Assembly: GCA_024761205.1 (NCBI GenBank)
Contig: JAMASS010000013.1
Location: forward strand, 52,889-116,888
DNA: 64,000 nt
Origin: Limisphaerales bacterium
Lineage (GTDB): Bacteria; Verrucomicrobiota; Verrucomicrobiia; Limisphaerales; AAA164-E04
Direction: 5' to 3'
Made by a program: the position numbers and the translations under genes. How positions within the stretch are numbered: position 1 is the first letter of the stretch; the number at the start of each line of letters is the position of its first letter. Shown piece after piece: positions 17,463 through 26,730 of this stretch. Under the pieces are notes generated by a model. That model made no database searches, was not told the origin of the DNA, and saw only the letters and a list, made by a program, of their open reading frames with translations.

Positions 17463-19616
17463 GTGACAACGATCGTCCGCTTTATCTTCCAAATTCTGTT
17501 TCGTTTCCGTGCCTACGGACAAGATGGCGTCGATGTTGAAGGCCCGGTGCTGTTGATACCAAACCACGTCTCGTGGATCGATTTCCTTTTTCTCGGGGTC
17601 TGCCTCGACAAGGATTGGCGCTTCGTTACCTCCAGCACCACCGCTGAAACCAGCTGGCTGCATCGGCGCATCATGCGAAGTCGCCGGGCGTTTCCCGTCA
17701 ATACAACATCTCCCTACTCCGTCAAACACATTGCCAAGCATCTCAACGCCGGCGGCCGGCTGGTCCTCTTTGCCGAGGGCCGGATCTCAACGACCGGCTC
17801 ACTCATGAAACTCTTTGAAGGCACCGGGTTTCTACTTTTGAAGACCAAGGCCAAAATCATCACTTGCTACATCCGAGGAGCCAACCGACTGCGCTGCACC
17901 CGACACGACGGATGGAAACAGTGGTTCCCCAAAATCACCGTTCATTTCAGTGAGGTTCAAAGCCCGCCATCTCGAAAATTCTCAAACACGGTTCAGGGAC
18001 GCAAAACATTGACGGCATGGTTACGGGACCGATTGGTGGAACAACGGCTTTCCACTGAGCGTGATTTTGGTCCTCGAACCGTCCTGGATTCAATTATTGA
18101 GAACCGCTACCAACGACCGGGATTCTCGGTATTGGAAGACATGACCTTCACAAAGCTTTCGTACCGCAAACTGCTCGCCGGGATCGAAATTCTGGCCGCT
18201 CAATGGCCGTCATTCATTTCCTCCCAGCGTCAACCCATCGGCGTCCTTCTTCCCAGCATCAAGGCGACCCCGGTGGCGATCACCAGTTTCTGGGTAGCAG
18301 GTCTGACACCGGCGCTCTTGAATTTCTCCACCGGAATCCCCACCCTGCTGACTTGCTGCGACCTGGCAAATATTTACACCGTAGTCACCTCGAAGAGATT
18401 CCTCAAACGCGCCAAGCTAGACTTGGCGCCTCTGGAACAAAGAGGCATCCGATTGCTCTTTCTGGAAGATGTCCGTGCCCAAGTCGGCACGATGACACGG
18501 CTAAGAATGTTCCTCAAGCAGGCCTTATTTCGCCCGTTTCAGGACTTCAAACCGGCGCTCCAAGACACCGCCGTCATTCTCTTCACGAGCGGCTCTGAAG
18601 GGGTTCCTAAGGGCGTGGAACTCTCCCATGCCAACCTGATGGCGAACATTCAACAAATGCTGTCGGTCATTGATATCACGGACAGCGATCGAGTGTTTAA
18701 CGCACTGCCCATGTTTCATAGCTTTGGGCTAACGATTGGGACCTTGCTCCCTTTAGTCCGAGGCATCCATGTGTTTCTTTATCCTTCCCCGCTGCATTAT
18801 CGAATGGTGCCAGCCGTGATCTACGACCGTCGGTGCACGATCATGCTGAGCACCAACACCTTTCTCAACGGCTACGCTCGTAAGGCGCACGCGTACGATT
18901 TCAATTCCATTCGGTACCTGTTCGCCGGGGCTGAAAAAACTCAAGAGACCACTTTCGAGACTTGGGCACAAAAATACGGCATCCGGATCTTGGAAGGTTA
19001 TGGCACCACCGAATGCAGCCCATGCATTAGCGTGAATACGGGGATGGAAGTGAAGATCGGTTCCGCCGGCAGATTACTGCCTGCAATTCAACATCGACTC
19101 GAAACCATCCCCGGTGTTGATAAAGGAGGCCGCCTTCATATCCGTGGTCCCAATGTCATGAAGGGTTACTTGAACCCAGAGGCGAATCAGGAATTCCAAG
19201 CCCTTGAAGGATGGTATGACACCGGAGACATCGCTGATATTGATGATGAAGGATATGTCTATATCTTGGGGCGGCTAAAGCGCTTCGCCAAGGTGAGCGG
19301 TGAAATGATCAGTCTGAGCGCAGTTGAGGAATCTCTCGCTGGTAAATTCAACCATCATGGACTACGAACCGAAGTCGCGATCCTTTCGCGACCGGACTCT
19401 CAAAGGGGCGAGCAATTGATTGCCGTCAGCAATAACCCTGCCGTCTCCCTTACCGAGATCAGGGAAACCATCAAGGCCGGTGGTCACTCGAATCTGAGCA
19501 TTCCCCGCCAACTCGAGGTCGTAAAGGAAATTCCCAAGCTGGGCACCGGCAAGGTTGATCATCGAAATCTCCAAAAATCACTGGAGAAATCCGCTTCCGC
19601 CGAATTCGGTTCTTAG
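17463..19616 (+). CDS. Aas-like lysophospholipid acyltransferase / acyl-ACP synthetase fusion
   Basis: A 717-residue two-domain protein. Residues 1-200 are a PlsC-type acyltransferase with the HX4D motif in NHVSWID (34-40) and the EGR motif in LFAEGRIS (near 103). Residues about 215-710 are an AMP-forming acyl-adenylating domain: P-loop LFTSGSEGVPKG (near 378), GYGTTECSP (near 520) and WYDTGDIADIDDEGYVYILG (near 580). This matches Aas, which re-acylates lysophosphatidylethanolamine in the inner membrane using acyl-ACP made in place. The usual MFS lysolipid flippase LplT is not adjacent. The start is GTG at 17463, which has no strong ribosome site. It overlaps the convergent argF by 4 bases. 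Confidence 0.9.
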   Translation: MTTIVRFIFQILFRFRAYGQDGVDVEGPVLLIPNHVSWIDFLFLGVCLDKDWRFVTSSTTAETSWLHRRIMRSRRAFPVNTTSPYSVKHIAKHLNAGGRLVLFAEGRISTTGSLMKLFEGTGFLLLKTKAKIITCYIRGANRLRCTRHDGWKQWFPKITVHFSEVQSPPSRKFSNTVQGRKTLTAWLRDRLVEQRLSTERDFGPRTVLDSIIENRYQRPGFSVLEDMTFTKLSYRKLLAGIEILAAQWPSFISSQRQPIGVLLPSIKATPVAITSFWVAGLTPALLNFSTGIPTLLTCCDLANIYTVVTSKRFLKRAKLDLAPLEQRGIRLLFLEDVRAQVGTMTRLRMFLKQALFRPFQDFKPALQDTAVILFTSGSEGVPKGVELSHANLMANIQQMLSVIDITDSDRVFNALPMFHSFGLTIGTLLPLVRGIHVFLYPSPLHYRMVPAVIYDRRCTIMLSTNTFLNGYARKAHAYDFNSIRYLFAGAEKTQETTFETWAQKYGIRILEGYGTTECSPCISVNTGMEVKIGSAGRLLPAIQHRLETIPGVDKGGRLHIRGPNVMKGYLNPEANQEFQALEGWYDTGDIADIDDEGYVYILGRLKRFAKVSGEMISLSAVEESLAGKFNHHGLRTEVAILSRPDSQRGEQLIAVSNNPAVSLTEIRETIKAGGHSNLSIPRQLEVVKEIPKLGTGKVDHRNLQKSLEKSASAEFGS

Positions 19617-20512
19617 ATGTCCAATAGCCAGCAAATCACACCCTTTTGGGCATGCAAGCGGTTCTCAGCCTGGTCAAACACGGTTTGCTGGTGGGCTTCC
19701 AGCACCGCATCGGTGATCTCCTTGCCCCGATAAGCCGGCAGGCAATGCATTACCAAGACGGACTCCTTAGCCTCCCGAACCACTCCGTCGTTGATCTGAA
19801 ATCCCTGAAAGGTCTGCTCACGCGCTTCGGCCTCAGACTCCATTCCCATCGAAACCCAGACATCCGTGTAAAGCACATCAGCGCCACGAGCTGCATCCCT
19901 AACATCATCGGTAACTCGGACATTCCCGCCGATTCGCTGCAACAGCGCTTCGTTCGGCCGGAAGCCCTCGGGCGCCGCAATCCGGAGTTCAAAGCCGAAT
20001 TTACTAGCCGCAAAAACCCAAGAAGTCGCAACGTTGCAAGCACCATCACCGATAAAGGCAACCACTCGATCTTCAATGGTTCCCATCTTTTCCTGCACCG
20101 TCAGGATATCCGCCATGATCTGACAAGGATGCGCATGATCCGTTAGCGCGTTGATCGTTGGGATCTTTCCATAAGCCGCAAAATCAACGAGCTCCTGATG
20201 ATCAAACGTCCGAATCACAGCGCCATGGACCATACGCCCCAACACACGAGCCGTATCTCGAATAGGCTCTCCCCTTCCCAGCTGTAACTCACGAGCACTA
20301 AGAAACAGAGCTCGGCCACCCAGCTCTCGGATGCCGACTTCGAAAGAGACCCGCGTACGAGTGGAAGACTTGGAAAAGATTAATGCCCAAGTCTGCCCCT
20401 TGAGTGGTTGATGCGTCTCATCGCCTCGCAGGGACTTGAGCTGTTCGGACCGTTTGAGAATCGCCTTCAACGCATTCGTGGAATGCTCTTCAAGGCTTAG
20501 GAAATGTTTCAT
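19613..20512 (-). CDS. argF: Ornithine carbamoyltransferase
   Basis: A 299-residue OTCase, full length. The carbamoyl-phosphate site STRTR is at 50-54, HPCQ at 128-131, the ornithine-binding D...SMG region at 217-223 and the HCLPA catalytic loop at 256-260. It condenses carbamoyl phosphate with ornithine to give citrulline in arginine synthesis. It is the last gene of an argJ-argB-argD-argF operon; its ATG overlaps the stop of argD by four bases (ATGA), suggesting translational coupling. Its stop overlaps the convergent acyltransferase gene by 4 bases. Confidence 0.96.
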   Translation of the reverse strand: MKHFLSLEEHSTNALKAILKRSEQLKSLRGDETHQPLKGQTWALIFSKSSTRTRVSFEVGIRELGGRALFLSARELQLGRGEPIRDTARVLGRMVHGAVIRTFDHQELVDFAAYGKIPTINALTDHAHPCQIMADILTVQEKMGTIEDRVVAFIGDGACNVATSWVFAASKFGFELRIAAPEGFRPNEALLQRIGGNVRVTDDVRDAARGADVLYTDVWVSMGMESEAEAREQTFQGFQINDGVVREAKESVLVMHCLPAYRGKEITDAVLEAHQQTVFDQAENRLHAQKGVICWLLDI

Positions 20513-21789
20513 GCTATCAGCTTCTCGATCGTACGCTGCAAAATAACTATGGCCTCCTCCGCCTCTTCTCGCTTGAGATTCAAGGGCGGTAAAAACCGAA
20601 TGACCCGTTGCCCGGCGGGAATTGTGAGCATTCCCTCTCGTTGCACGGCTTCGACCACCTGCAAGGAGATCGGTCGCTCCTTGGTCAGCAGTTTGGAAAA
20701 ACTCTCAGCGAATTCCACTCCCAGCATCAAACCCAAACCCCGCACCTCCTTGATGACCGCAGGATATTGTTCCTGCAATCTCATGAGAGAAACTCTCAAA
20801 CAATCGCCGACATCTCTCGCATTCTGTTCGAGGCTCGACGCCTCAATCTCAGCGAGAACTGCCAACCCCACGGCACTCGCAAGGGGTGTCCCACCAAAAG
20901 TCGCGCCATGCGTTCCCGGCCCCAAAACATCCGCATAACGCTCATTCACCCAGATGGCTCCGAGAGGAAAGCCGCCGCCCAAGGACTTCGCCATCGAGAT
21001 AGCGTCCGGCAAAAACCCTTCGCCAGCGGCGTATCCCTCAAGAATCCGCTGATAACTCTGAAATCGACCGGTCCGAAAATGACCACACTGAACGCCATCA
21101 AACAACAGCAGCAAACCGCGTTCATCACACAGAGACCGCAGCCCAAGGAGGAACTCCGGACTGGCCACGTTGATCCCTCCTTCGCCCTGAATCCCCTCAA
21201 TCATCACGGCGATCGTCGCCGGACTAATGGCTTCTTCGGCAGCTTTGAGAGAGTCAAACGGAACGTGGCGAAATCCCGGCACCAACGGCTCGAACCCGGT
21301 TTTCACCTTTTGCTGCCCCGTAGCCGAAATTCCCGCTAGCGTACGGCCGTGAAACGAATTCTGACAGGTAATCACTTCAAAGCGCCCTGATTCACTGCCG
21401 ACTTTTCTGGCGAGTTTGAACAGGGCTTCATTCGCTTCCACCCCGCTACTGCAGAAGAAACACTTTCCCGGCCCGATCAGGTCGACCAGCTCCTCGGCAA
21501 AGCGACCCTGCAGATCGTGATAATACAAATTGGAAACATGTATCAGCTGCCGCACTTGTCGCGAAATCGCCTCGGCAATCGCCGGGTGGCAATGCCCCAA
21601 GGCACACACTGCAACCCCAGCACCGACATCCAGATAACGACGGTTTCGATCATCCAAAACATAACTGCCTTCACTGCGAGTCAACACCATATCAAACCGC
21701 CCATAGACCGGAATGACACACCGGTCAAATCGCTCCTTGACCGCCGTCCCCTCAGGGGTGACACCGCTTAGTGTTGGGTTCTGACTCAT
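20509..21789 (-). CDS. argD: Acetylornithine aminotransferase
   Basis: A 426-residue class III PLP aminotransferase. Cofactor contacts are visible: CSSGVEANEALFKLAR (113-128), FHGRT (146-150) and the Schiff-base lysine Lys268 in MAKSLGGGFPLGA. The segment LLFDGVQCG (228-236) holds the pyridine-binding Asp231 and Gln234; the residue between, usually Glu in DEVQ, is Gly here. It makes N-acetylornithine from N-acetylglutamate semialdehyde with glutamate as amino donor, and may also act in lysine synthesis. It overlaps argB and argF by four bases each. Confidence 0.94.
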   Translation of the reverse strand: MSQNPTLSGVTPEGTAVKERFDRCVIPVYGRFDMVLTRSEGSYVLDDRNRRYLDVGAGVAVCALGHCHPAIAEAISRQVRQLIHVSNLYYHDLQGRFAEELVDLIGPGKCFFCSSGVEANEALFKLARKVGSESGRFEVITCQNSFHGRTLAGISATGQQKVKTGFEPLVPGFRHVPFDSLKAAEEAISPATIAVMIEGIQGEGGINVASPEFLLGLRSLCDERGLLLLFDGVQCGHFRTGRFQSYQRILEGYAAGEGFLPDAISMAKSLGGGFPLGAIWVNERYADVLGPGTHGATFGGTPLASAVGLAVLAEIEASSLEQNARDVGDCLRVSLMRLQEQYPAVIKEVRGLGLMLGVEFAESFSKLLTKERPISLQVVEAVQREGMLTIPAGQRVIRFLPPLNLKREEAEEAIVILQRTIEKLIA

Positions 21790-22661
21790 GGAATCACTTG
21801 CGTGCCGACCCCTTGATCGGTGAAAATCTCCAGCAGCACAGCGTGACTCACTCGGCCATCCACCATCGACACCTTTTTCACACCGGCCTGAATCGCTTCG
21901 ACCGCGCTACTGACTTTCGGAATCATGCCCGCGCCGATGATCGAATCTGCTTTGAGTCGTTTTGTCTCCGCCACTGAAACCTTGCTAATCACACTGTCCG
22001 GGTCGTTAGGATCGCGCAACAATCCTGGCACATCGCTCATGTAGACGAGTCGCCGTGCTTTGAGAGCAACCGCCAACTCAGCCGCCACCAGATCTGCGTT
22101 ACAATTATAGAGATGCCCATCATGGCCGCGCGCAGTCGGACTAATGACCGGGGTAATCCCCTCCTTGATCGCCTGTAGAATGGGGTCCACATCAATCAAA
22201 GTGACCTCCCCTACAAAGCCCAAATTATAGCTCTCGCCCTCGGGCGTTTTAAAAACCTTCTGACGACAGTGCAAGATGTTCCGTCCCGGCACACCGATAG
22301 CCCCCCCTCCCAAATCCTTAATGGTCGCCACAATCTCGGGATTAATCTCGCTGGAAAGCACCCGGTCCACGAGCTCAACCGAGGCGTTATCCGTCGCCCG
22401 ATGGCCTTGCACAAACTCCGGTTCCAATCCGGCTTCCTTCATCGCCCGGCTAATGGCTTTGCCCCCGCCGTGAACGACGACTGGATTGATCCCGACGGCT
22501 TCCAAGAACACAATGTCCCGAGCGACTCCACTTCGAACTGCAGGATCCGGAGAATCCATAAAACTCCCGCCATACTTCACGACGAACGTCGCACCATTAA
22601 ACCGCTGGATATAGGGTAGCGCCTCTAGGAGTGTGGCGGCTTTATCAATCAGTTCCTGCAC
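21786..22661 (-). CDS. argB: N-acetylglutamate kinase
   Basis: A 291-residue amino-acid kinase. The N-terminal FVVKYGGSFM (26-35, lysine of the phosphate site) and VHGGGKAIS (63-71) are the substrate and ATP phosphate loops. NCNADLVAAELA (near 192) and the C-terminal GAGMIPKVSSAVEA are also standard. It phosphorylates N-acetylglutamate in the second step of arginine synthesis and is typically the target of arginine feedback or PII control. An N-terminal helix seen in arginine-sensitive enzymes (LLEALPYIQRF, 12-22) is present, so feedback inhibition is plausible. A glnD gene exists elsewhere in the window, but glnB is not seen. Confidence 0.95.
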   Translation of the reverse strand: MQELIDKAATLLEALPYIQRFNGATFVVKYGGSFMDSPDPAVRSGVARDIVFLEAVGINPVVVHGGGKAISRAMKEAGLEPEFVQGHRATDNASVELVDRVLSSEINPEIVATIKDLGGGAIGVPGRNILHCRQKVFKTPEGESYNLGFVGEVTLIDVDPILQAIKEGITPVISPTARGHDGHLYNCNADLVAAELAVALKARRLVYMSDVPGLLRDPNDPDSVISKVSVAETKRLKADSIIGAGMIPKVSSAVEAIQAGVKKVSMVDGRVSHAVLLEIFTDQGVGTQVIP

Positions 22662-22664
22662 AAT

Positions 22665-23993
22665 TTATCCCCCCAAAGCTACCGGGTTGGAAATATCCCC
22701 CTTGTTAAAATCGACATACGCCTCCGTAAGATCACAAGTATGGACAACAGCAGCACCCTTTCCGAGATTCAGATGGATATGCAAATCAAATGCCTCCCGA
22801 GCCACTTCGGCGCACAATCTTTCAAAAGCGGCCTTGGTCGGGCACCCTTGTTTCAACGAATAAACAAGCTTCTTGGACTCAGGTGCACTGTAAGCGATGT
22901 CGACCTTCTCCTCCGCCACCGTCGCCGGTGAATAACCCAGAGCATCTAGGATTCGCCCCCAATTGGGATCGCCGCCACACCAACTCGTTTTGACCAACAA
23001 GCTGTTCGCCACCGAGCGAGCGGCCGCCATCGCCTCATAAGTGTTCCTGGCTCCGAACACACGCAACGTCACAAACTTGGATGCCCCTTCACCATCTCGC
23101 ACCATCATCTTGGCGAGATCCGAACACACATGGGTTAAGGCTTCTTGAAAGACTTGAAACAAAGGAGCTCTGGCTGAACGCACTATCGAATTACCCGCCC
23201 GGCCATTGGCCATGAGAATGACCGAATCATTGGTACTCATATCACCATCGACGGTAATCGAATTAAAACTTCGTTCAACCGCAGTGGTCAGCGCCTGCTG
23301 CAGGAGCCCCTGAGATATCGCGATGTCCGTGGTAAGAAACGACAACATGGTCGCCTGAATCTCCCGCTCCCGAGATCGCTTTCCATCCGGAGTCATGTAG
23401 GGATCAATCATGCCAGCACCCTTCGCAATACCGCCAATGCGGATGCTCCCCCGCGGGCGGGGGATTTCAACCGCCCGCTCCTTGGAATGAGTGTCGCTAG
23501 TCATGATCGCCTCCGCTGCCGCCTTTCCCTGCGCCGCCGCCGCCGCCAAGGCCTTGGCGGCCAAGCGGATCCCTTTCTTAATGTTGGTCATGGGCAGAGG
23601 CATGCCGATTCGCCCGGTCGACGCAACGAGAACCTGCCGAGGATTGATTCCAAGCACCCGTCCCGTTTCCGTTGCCATCGCTTCAGCATCACGGAGACCT
23701 CGGTCTCCGGTACACGCGTTGGCATTTCCTGAATTCACCACGATCGCCTGCCCCACGCCTTCCTTCATCCGCTTCAGACACCATTTGACGGGGGCGGCAC
23801 AGACCTGATTCGTCGTATACAATCCAGCAATCGGCCCCGGCATATCGGCCACGATCAAGGCTAAATCAAGACCCACCTCTTTGTCCGATCCCTTCCCCTT
23901 ACCCAATCGTTTGACATCACAGAATACACCCGCAGCCCGAAAACCATTAGGGGCAGTCACTGACCCAGGAATCGTCTGAAACGAAAATGCCAT
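22665..23993 (-). CDS. argJ: Bifunctional glutamate N-acetyltransferase/amino-acid acetyltransferase
   Basis: A 442-residue ArgJ. Family motifs include VVNSGNANACTG (85-96), STGRIGMPLP (125-134) and DGDMSTNDSVIL. The autocleavage site is recognisable as ATML with Thr215 as the expected nucleophile of the beta chain. Between GMIDPYM (194-200) and ATML (214-217) about thirteen extra residues are present, where most ArgJ proteins read GMIxPNMATM directly. ArgJ recycles the acetyl group from acetylornithine to glutamate, giving the cyclic pathway, which fits the absence of argE here. It is the first gene of the operon, three bases from argB. argC is not in the window. Confidence 0.95.
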   Translation of the reverse strand: MAFSFQTIPGSVTAPNGFRAAGVFCDVKRLGKGKGSDKEVGLDLALIVADMPGPIAGLYTTNQVCAAPVKWCLKRMKEGVGQAIVVNSGNANACTGDRGLRDAEAMATETGRVLGINPRQVLVASTGRIGMPLPMTNIKKGIRLAAKALAAAAAQGKAAAEAIMTSDTHSKERAVEIPRPRGSIRIGGIAKGAGMIDPYMTPDGKRSREREIQATMLSFLTTDIAISQGLLQQALTTAVERSFNSITVDGDMSTNDSVILMANGRAGNSIVRSARAPLFQVFQEALTHVCSDLAKMMVRDGEGASKFVTLRVFGARNTYEAMAAARSVANSLLVKTSWCGGDPNWGRILDALGYSPATVAEEKVDIAYSAPESKKLVYSLKQGCPTKAAFERLCAEVAREAFDLHIHLNLGKGAAVVHTCDLTEAYVDFNKGDISNPVALGG

Positions 23994-25149
23994 AGGAAAT
24001 AAAAAGCCAATGCTTTGTCTGAAGGAAAATACTGGGAGAAATTAAAGAACGAGCAGACCCCCACAAAGCTTCAATTAAGAAACTCTGTACGGTAACATCA
24101 AATACAGGTTGTTGCTGAAGCCCTCGTCATGCTGCGCCAAAAGAACCAATTCTCTCCCCACTTGTCAATCCAACATTCGATGCCACATAAGCACATAAGT
24201 GGCGGGCGCAGTTCAATTTTTGGAAAGTGATGATTTGGAGCAGGGCGGGAAAAGAGGAGAATCCCGGCGCCGTTGCGCCCACAGGCGTCCAACCAAGGAA
24301 TGCCCAGGCTTTTGAATCGGCAGGGCCGTGCCGGCCCTCGAGAGGGCTGCCTTAGCGTCCGACCAAGCAGACAATTGCCTGCTCCCTCGGGGCGTCCGCC
24401 GCGTTCTCCCTGAATCCGCCTCCGAGGGGCTTTCCCTGCTTGGCGATCCCCCCTTCCCAACGTTGCCCCGGCGGGCTCCCCGCCTTTTCGAGGAGAGCGC
24501 GCCTCATGCCGTTGGCCCGCTTTTGCCGGTTGGCGTGCGCCTTTCATAGAGCGGAGGCTTGGCGGGCCATCCCGGGACGGCTTTTTCAGTGCCAACACTC
24601 CTGCGGCAAGGGGCGGTTCGCGCTTTTTCGAGCGGGGGCGACCCATTCGGAGCCGATGGGTGAGGCCTTGGCGACTTTCTGTCGCACCCGGCGCCCCAAG
24701 GGCCTTGCTGCCGGAACACTTGCCTGCCCATTTGCCATTCGTCTTCCAAACGCCCCAAGGGATATCCTCTCCCTAGGGGGCGTCAAACCCTGCTTCAGCG
24801 AGCGGAATTCCTCCCCCCGCTTGGCCCTTCCCGCGGAGGGACGGCCACTGTCCGAGACCTTGGCGGTCCCGCGATGCTCCCGGAATCAATCGCATGGACA
24901 TTCCACGCATCACATTGATTGTCCAGCCGCGCGCTACCTCACCTCCCTTTTTTTGAACCGCACGGCCTGCATCTGTGTGAGAGCCTCGGGTGCCAGCGGA
25001 GGGATTATCCAAAGTGGCGAAGAATCACCGATGACAACCAGCGAACGACTCTAATGAAAGCGCATCCACGACTATCTATCAGCAGCCAGCTACGTATCAA
25101 TTGGCCTCCTTTGCATTGCGTCTTTCGCACTCACAATTACGATGATAAA
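23994..25149. other. Non-coding gap with a GC-rich island (about 24240-24890)
   Basis: Bases about 24240-24890 are clearly richer in G and C than the surrounding genes and are open in several frames on both strands, which reflects composition rather than coding. Predicted products are Arg/Pro/Ala/Cys-rich with no motif. I see no tRNA, rRNA or terminal inverted repeat. A dispersed intergenic repeat or foreign segment is the most likely explanation. Bases 24000-24240 and 24890-25150 are of ordinary composition; the latter may contain the decayed start of the amidase-like relic that follows. Confidence 0.35.
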
Positions 25150-26481
25150 CCTCAACGCTGAGGCCTTCCGCTCTATGTCGAAGGCCACGCGGATCAACTC
25201 AATTGCCTCTCAGACGAAATTGCGCAACTTCATGTTTCGATCACCGCCGATCATTACTCGCTATCGATCACTCGACTAGGCACCGAACCAAAGGAAGTGA
25301 AATCCGTTTCGAAAATCCCCGGCGAGGAACATCCGACTCTGAAGAACGCATCCGCACACGGCTGCCAATGGCCCGTTAGCTACGAGTTCGAGATTCCGTC
25401 CGACTGGCCTAATCGGCTACTACGAAGCTTCCCTCAACGTCAAAGACGCAGCGGCAAGTTTATCCAACGGAACCAACGCACAGCCAGAGGGATATTTTTC
25501 TTTATCATTCGCTCCTCTAATCCCGGCAGGACCAGTCCCATCTTGCTGCAACTGACCACCAACACCTACAATGCCTATAATTAACTGGGATGGTTCCAAC
25601 CTTTGCGCCTATCGCGGTTGCGCCAAGCTGCAAGGCCACAGGGTGTCTCTCGACCGTCCGCTCGCCGGACTGTTTCGCAACTGAGAATCCCCTTTTATCG
25701 TGTGGGTGGAGCAAAAAACGGTTTCCCCTTCAACTACGCAACCAACTCGGATCTGGAGCAATATCCCGACATGCTCAAAGCCTACAATCTCATCCTCAGC
25801 GTCGATCACGACGAATACTGGTCGCGCACCCATGCGCGATCATCTAGAGTCCTTTATCGCCGACGGGGGAAACGGCGCCTTCTTCAGTGGCAACGACAGT
25901 ATTTGCTGGCAAGTGCGAACGGAGGACCAAGGACGCGCATTGACTTGCTGGAAACAGTGGTACAATTGAGATCCCTAGTTCACCACAGGTGATCACCAAA
26001 CGCTATCAACTCTTTGGAGTCACCATCTCGTCAGTCGACCCGAAAACCAGCCGACCGGTGTGGGCTTGTGGCTTTCTTTGGGGTAGCTACATCGCAGTCA
26101 CGGATGGTTCACAGCGTATCGACCGGACAACTGGCTCTTCAAGAAACCCAACTCCGTCAAGGCCAGGATTTCAGTGATAACAATACGATCGGTGGGCTAC
26201 GAATGCGACGACTGCGAACTGCGTTGGGAGAACGGTCTCCCTTCCCTATCCCCAGTGTAACGGAACGCCCGATGGATTTACCGTCCTCGCAACCCCTCCG
26301 GCGAAGTGACATCCGGATGGCAGCTATTGGCATGATCGATTCGAGCAAGGCAGGGTCGGCGTCCTCGGCCTTTATCAACGAGACGGAACCATCGTTACCA
26401 ACACCACCGACCGGTCCCACCAGCGAAGACCCGACTGTAAAGCGCATCACGACCAACATACTCAAGCAGTTATCGCTATAG
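25150..26481 (+). pseudogene. N,N-dimethylformamidase beta-subunit-like protein, decayed
   Basis: Reading the plus strand across frames gives a near-complete relic of the large-subunit-like proteins: LPLYVEGHADQLNCL at the start, an ITADHYSLSITRLGTEPKEV stretch, ANGCQ-type ASAHGCQWPVSYEFEIP, FFFIIRSSNPGRTSPILLQL, then TNTYNAYN. The catalytic-core-like part follows as SVDHDEYW, APMRDHLESFIADGGNGAFF and EDQGRALTCWKQWYN (25700-25970). Later pieces are GYECDDCELRWENGLPF (frame-shifted) and a C-terminal RITTNILKQLSL ending at 26481. At least five frameshifts or stops are needed. Family assignment is by remembered motifs. Confidence 0.8.
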
Positions 26482-26730
26482 TCCCAAGACCTAACCTAAG
26501 ATTCGCCTCAATCGCGGTAAATTGAAAGCGGCGAAAAATCATTGTACTCCCATCCTTCATCCCGCTTTCCACTTCGTGCGCCACGCTACCAACTCAACCC
26601 CTCCTTGTCATTCACGCTTTCTCACTCTTCAGAATCCAACCAAATGCCTAGATTGACATTTTTGGCCCAGCTCCCAAGCTGAATGCAAAACAGTTAACCG
26701 GCCAAGCAACACAAAAAAGGAGGCACGATT

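Noticed and set aside
21290..21310. Sequence GCTCGAACCCGGTT resembling a tRNA T-arm
   Set aside because: It lies inside argD and no acceptor or anticodon arm surrounds it.
24098..24646. Open frame of 182 codons on the minus strand in the GC-rich island
   Set aside because: Arg/Pro-rich composition typical of chance frames in GC-rich DNA; no start signal or motif.
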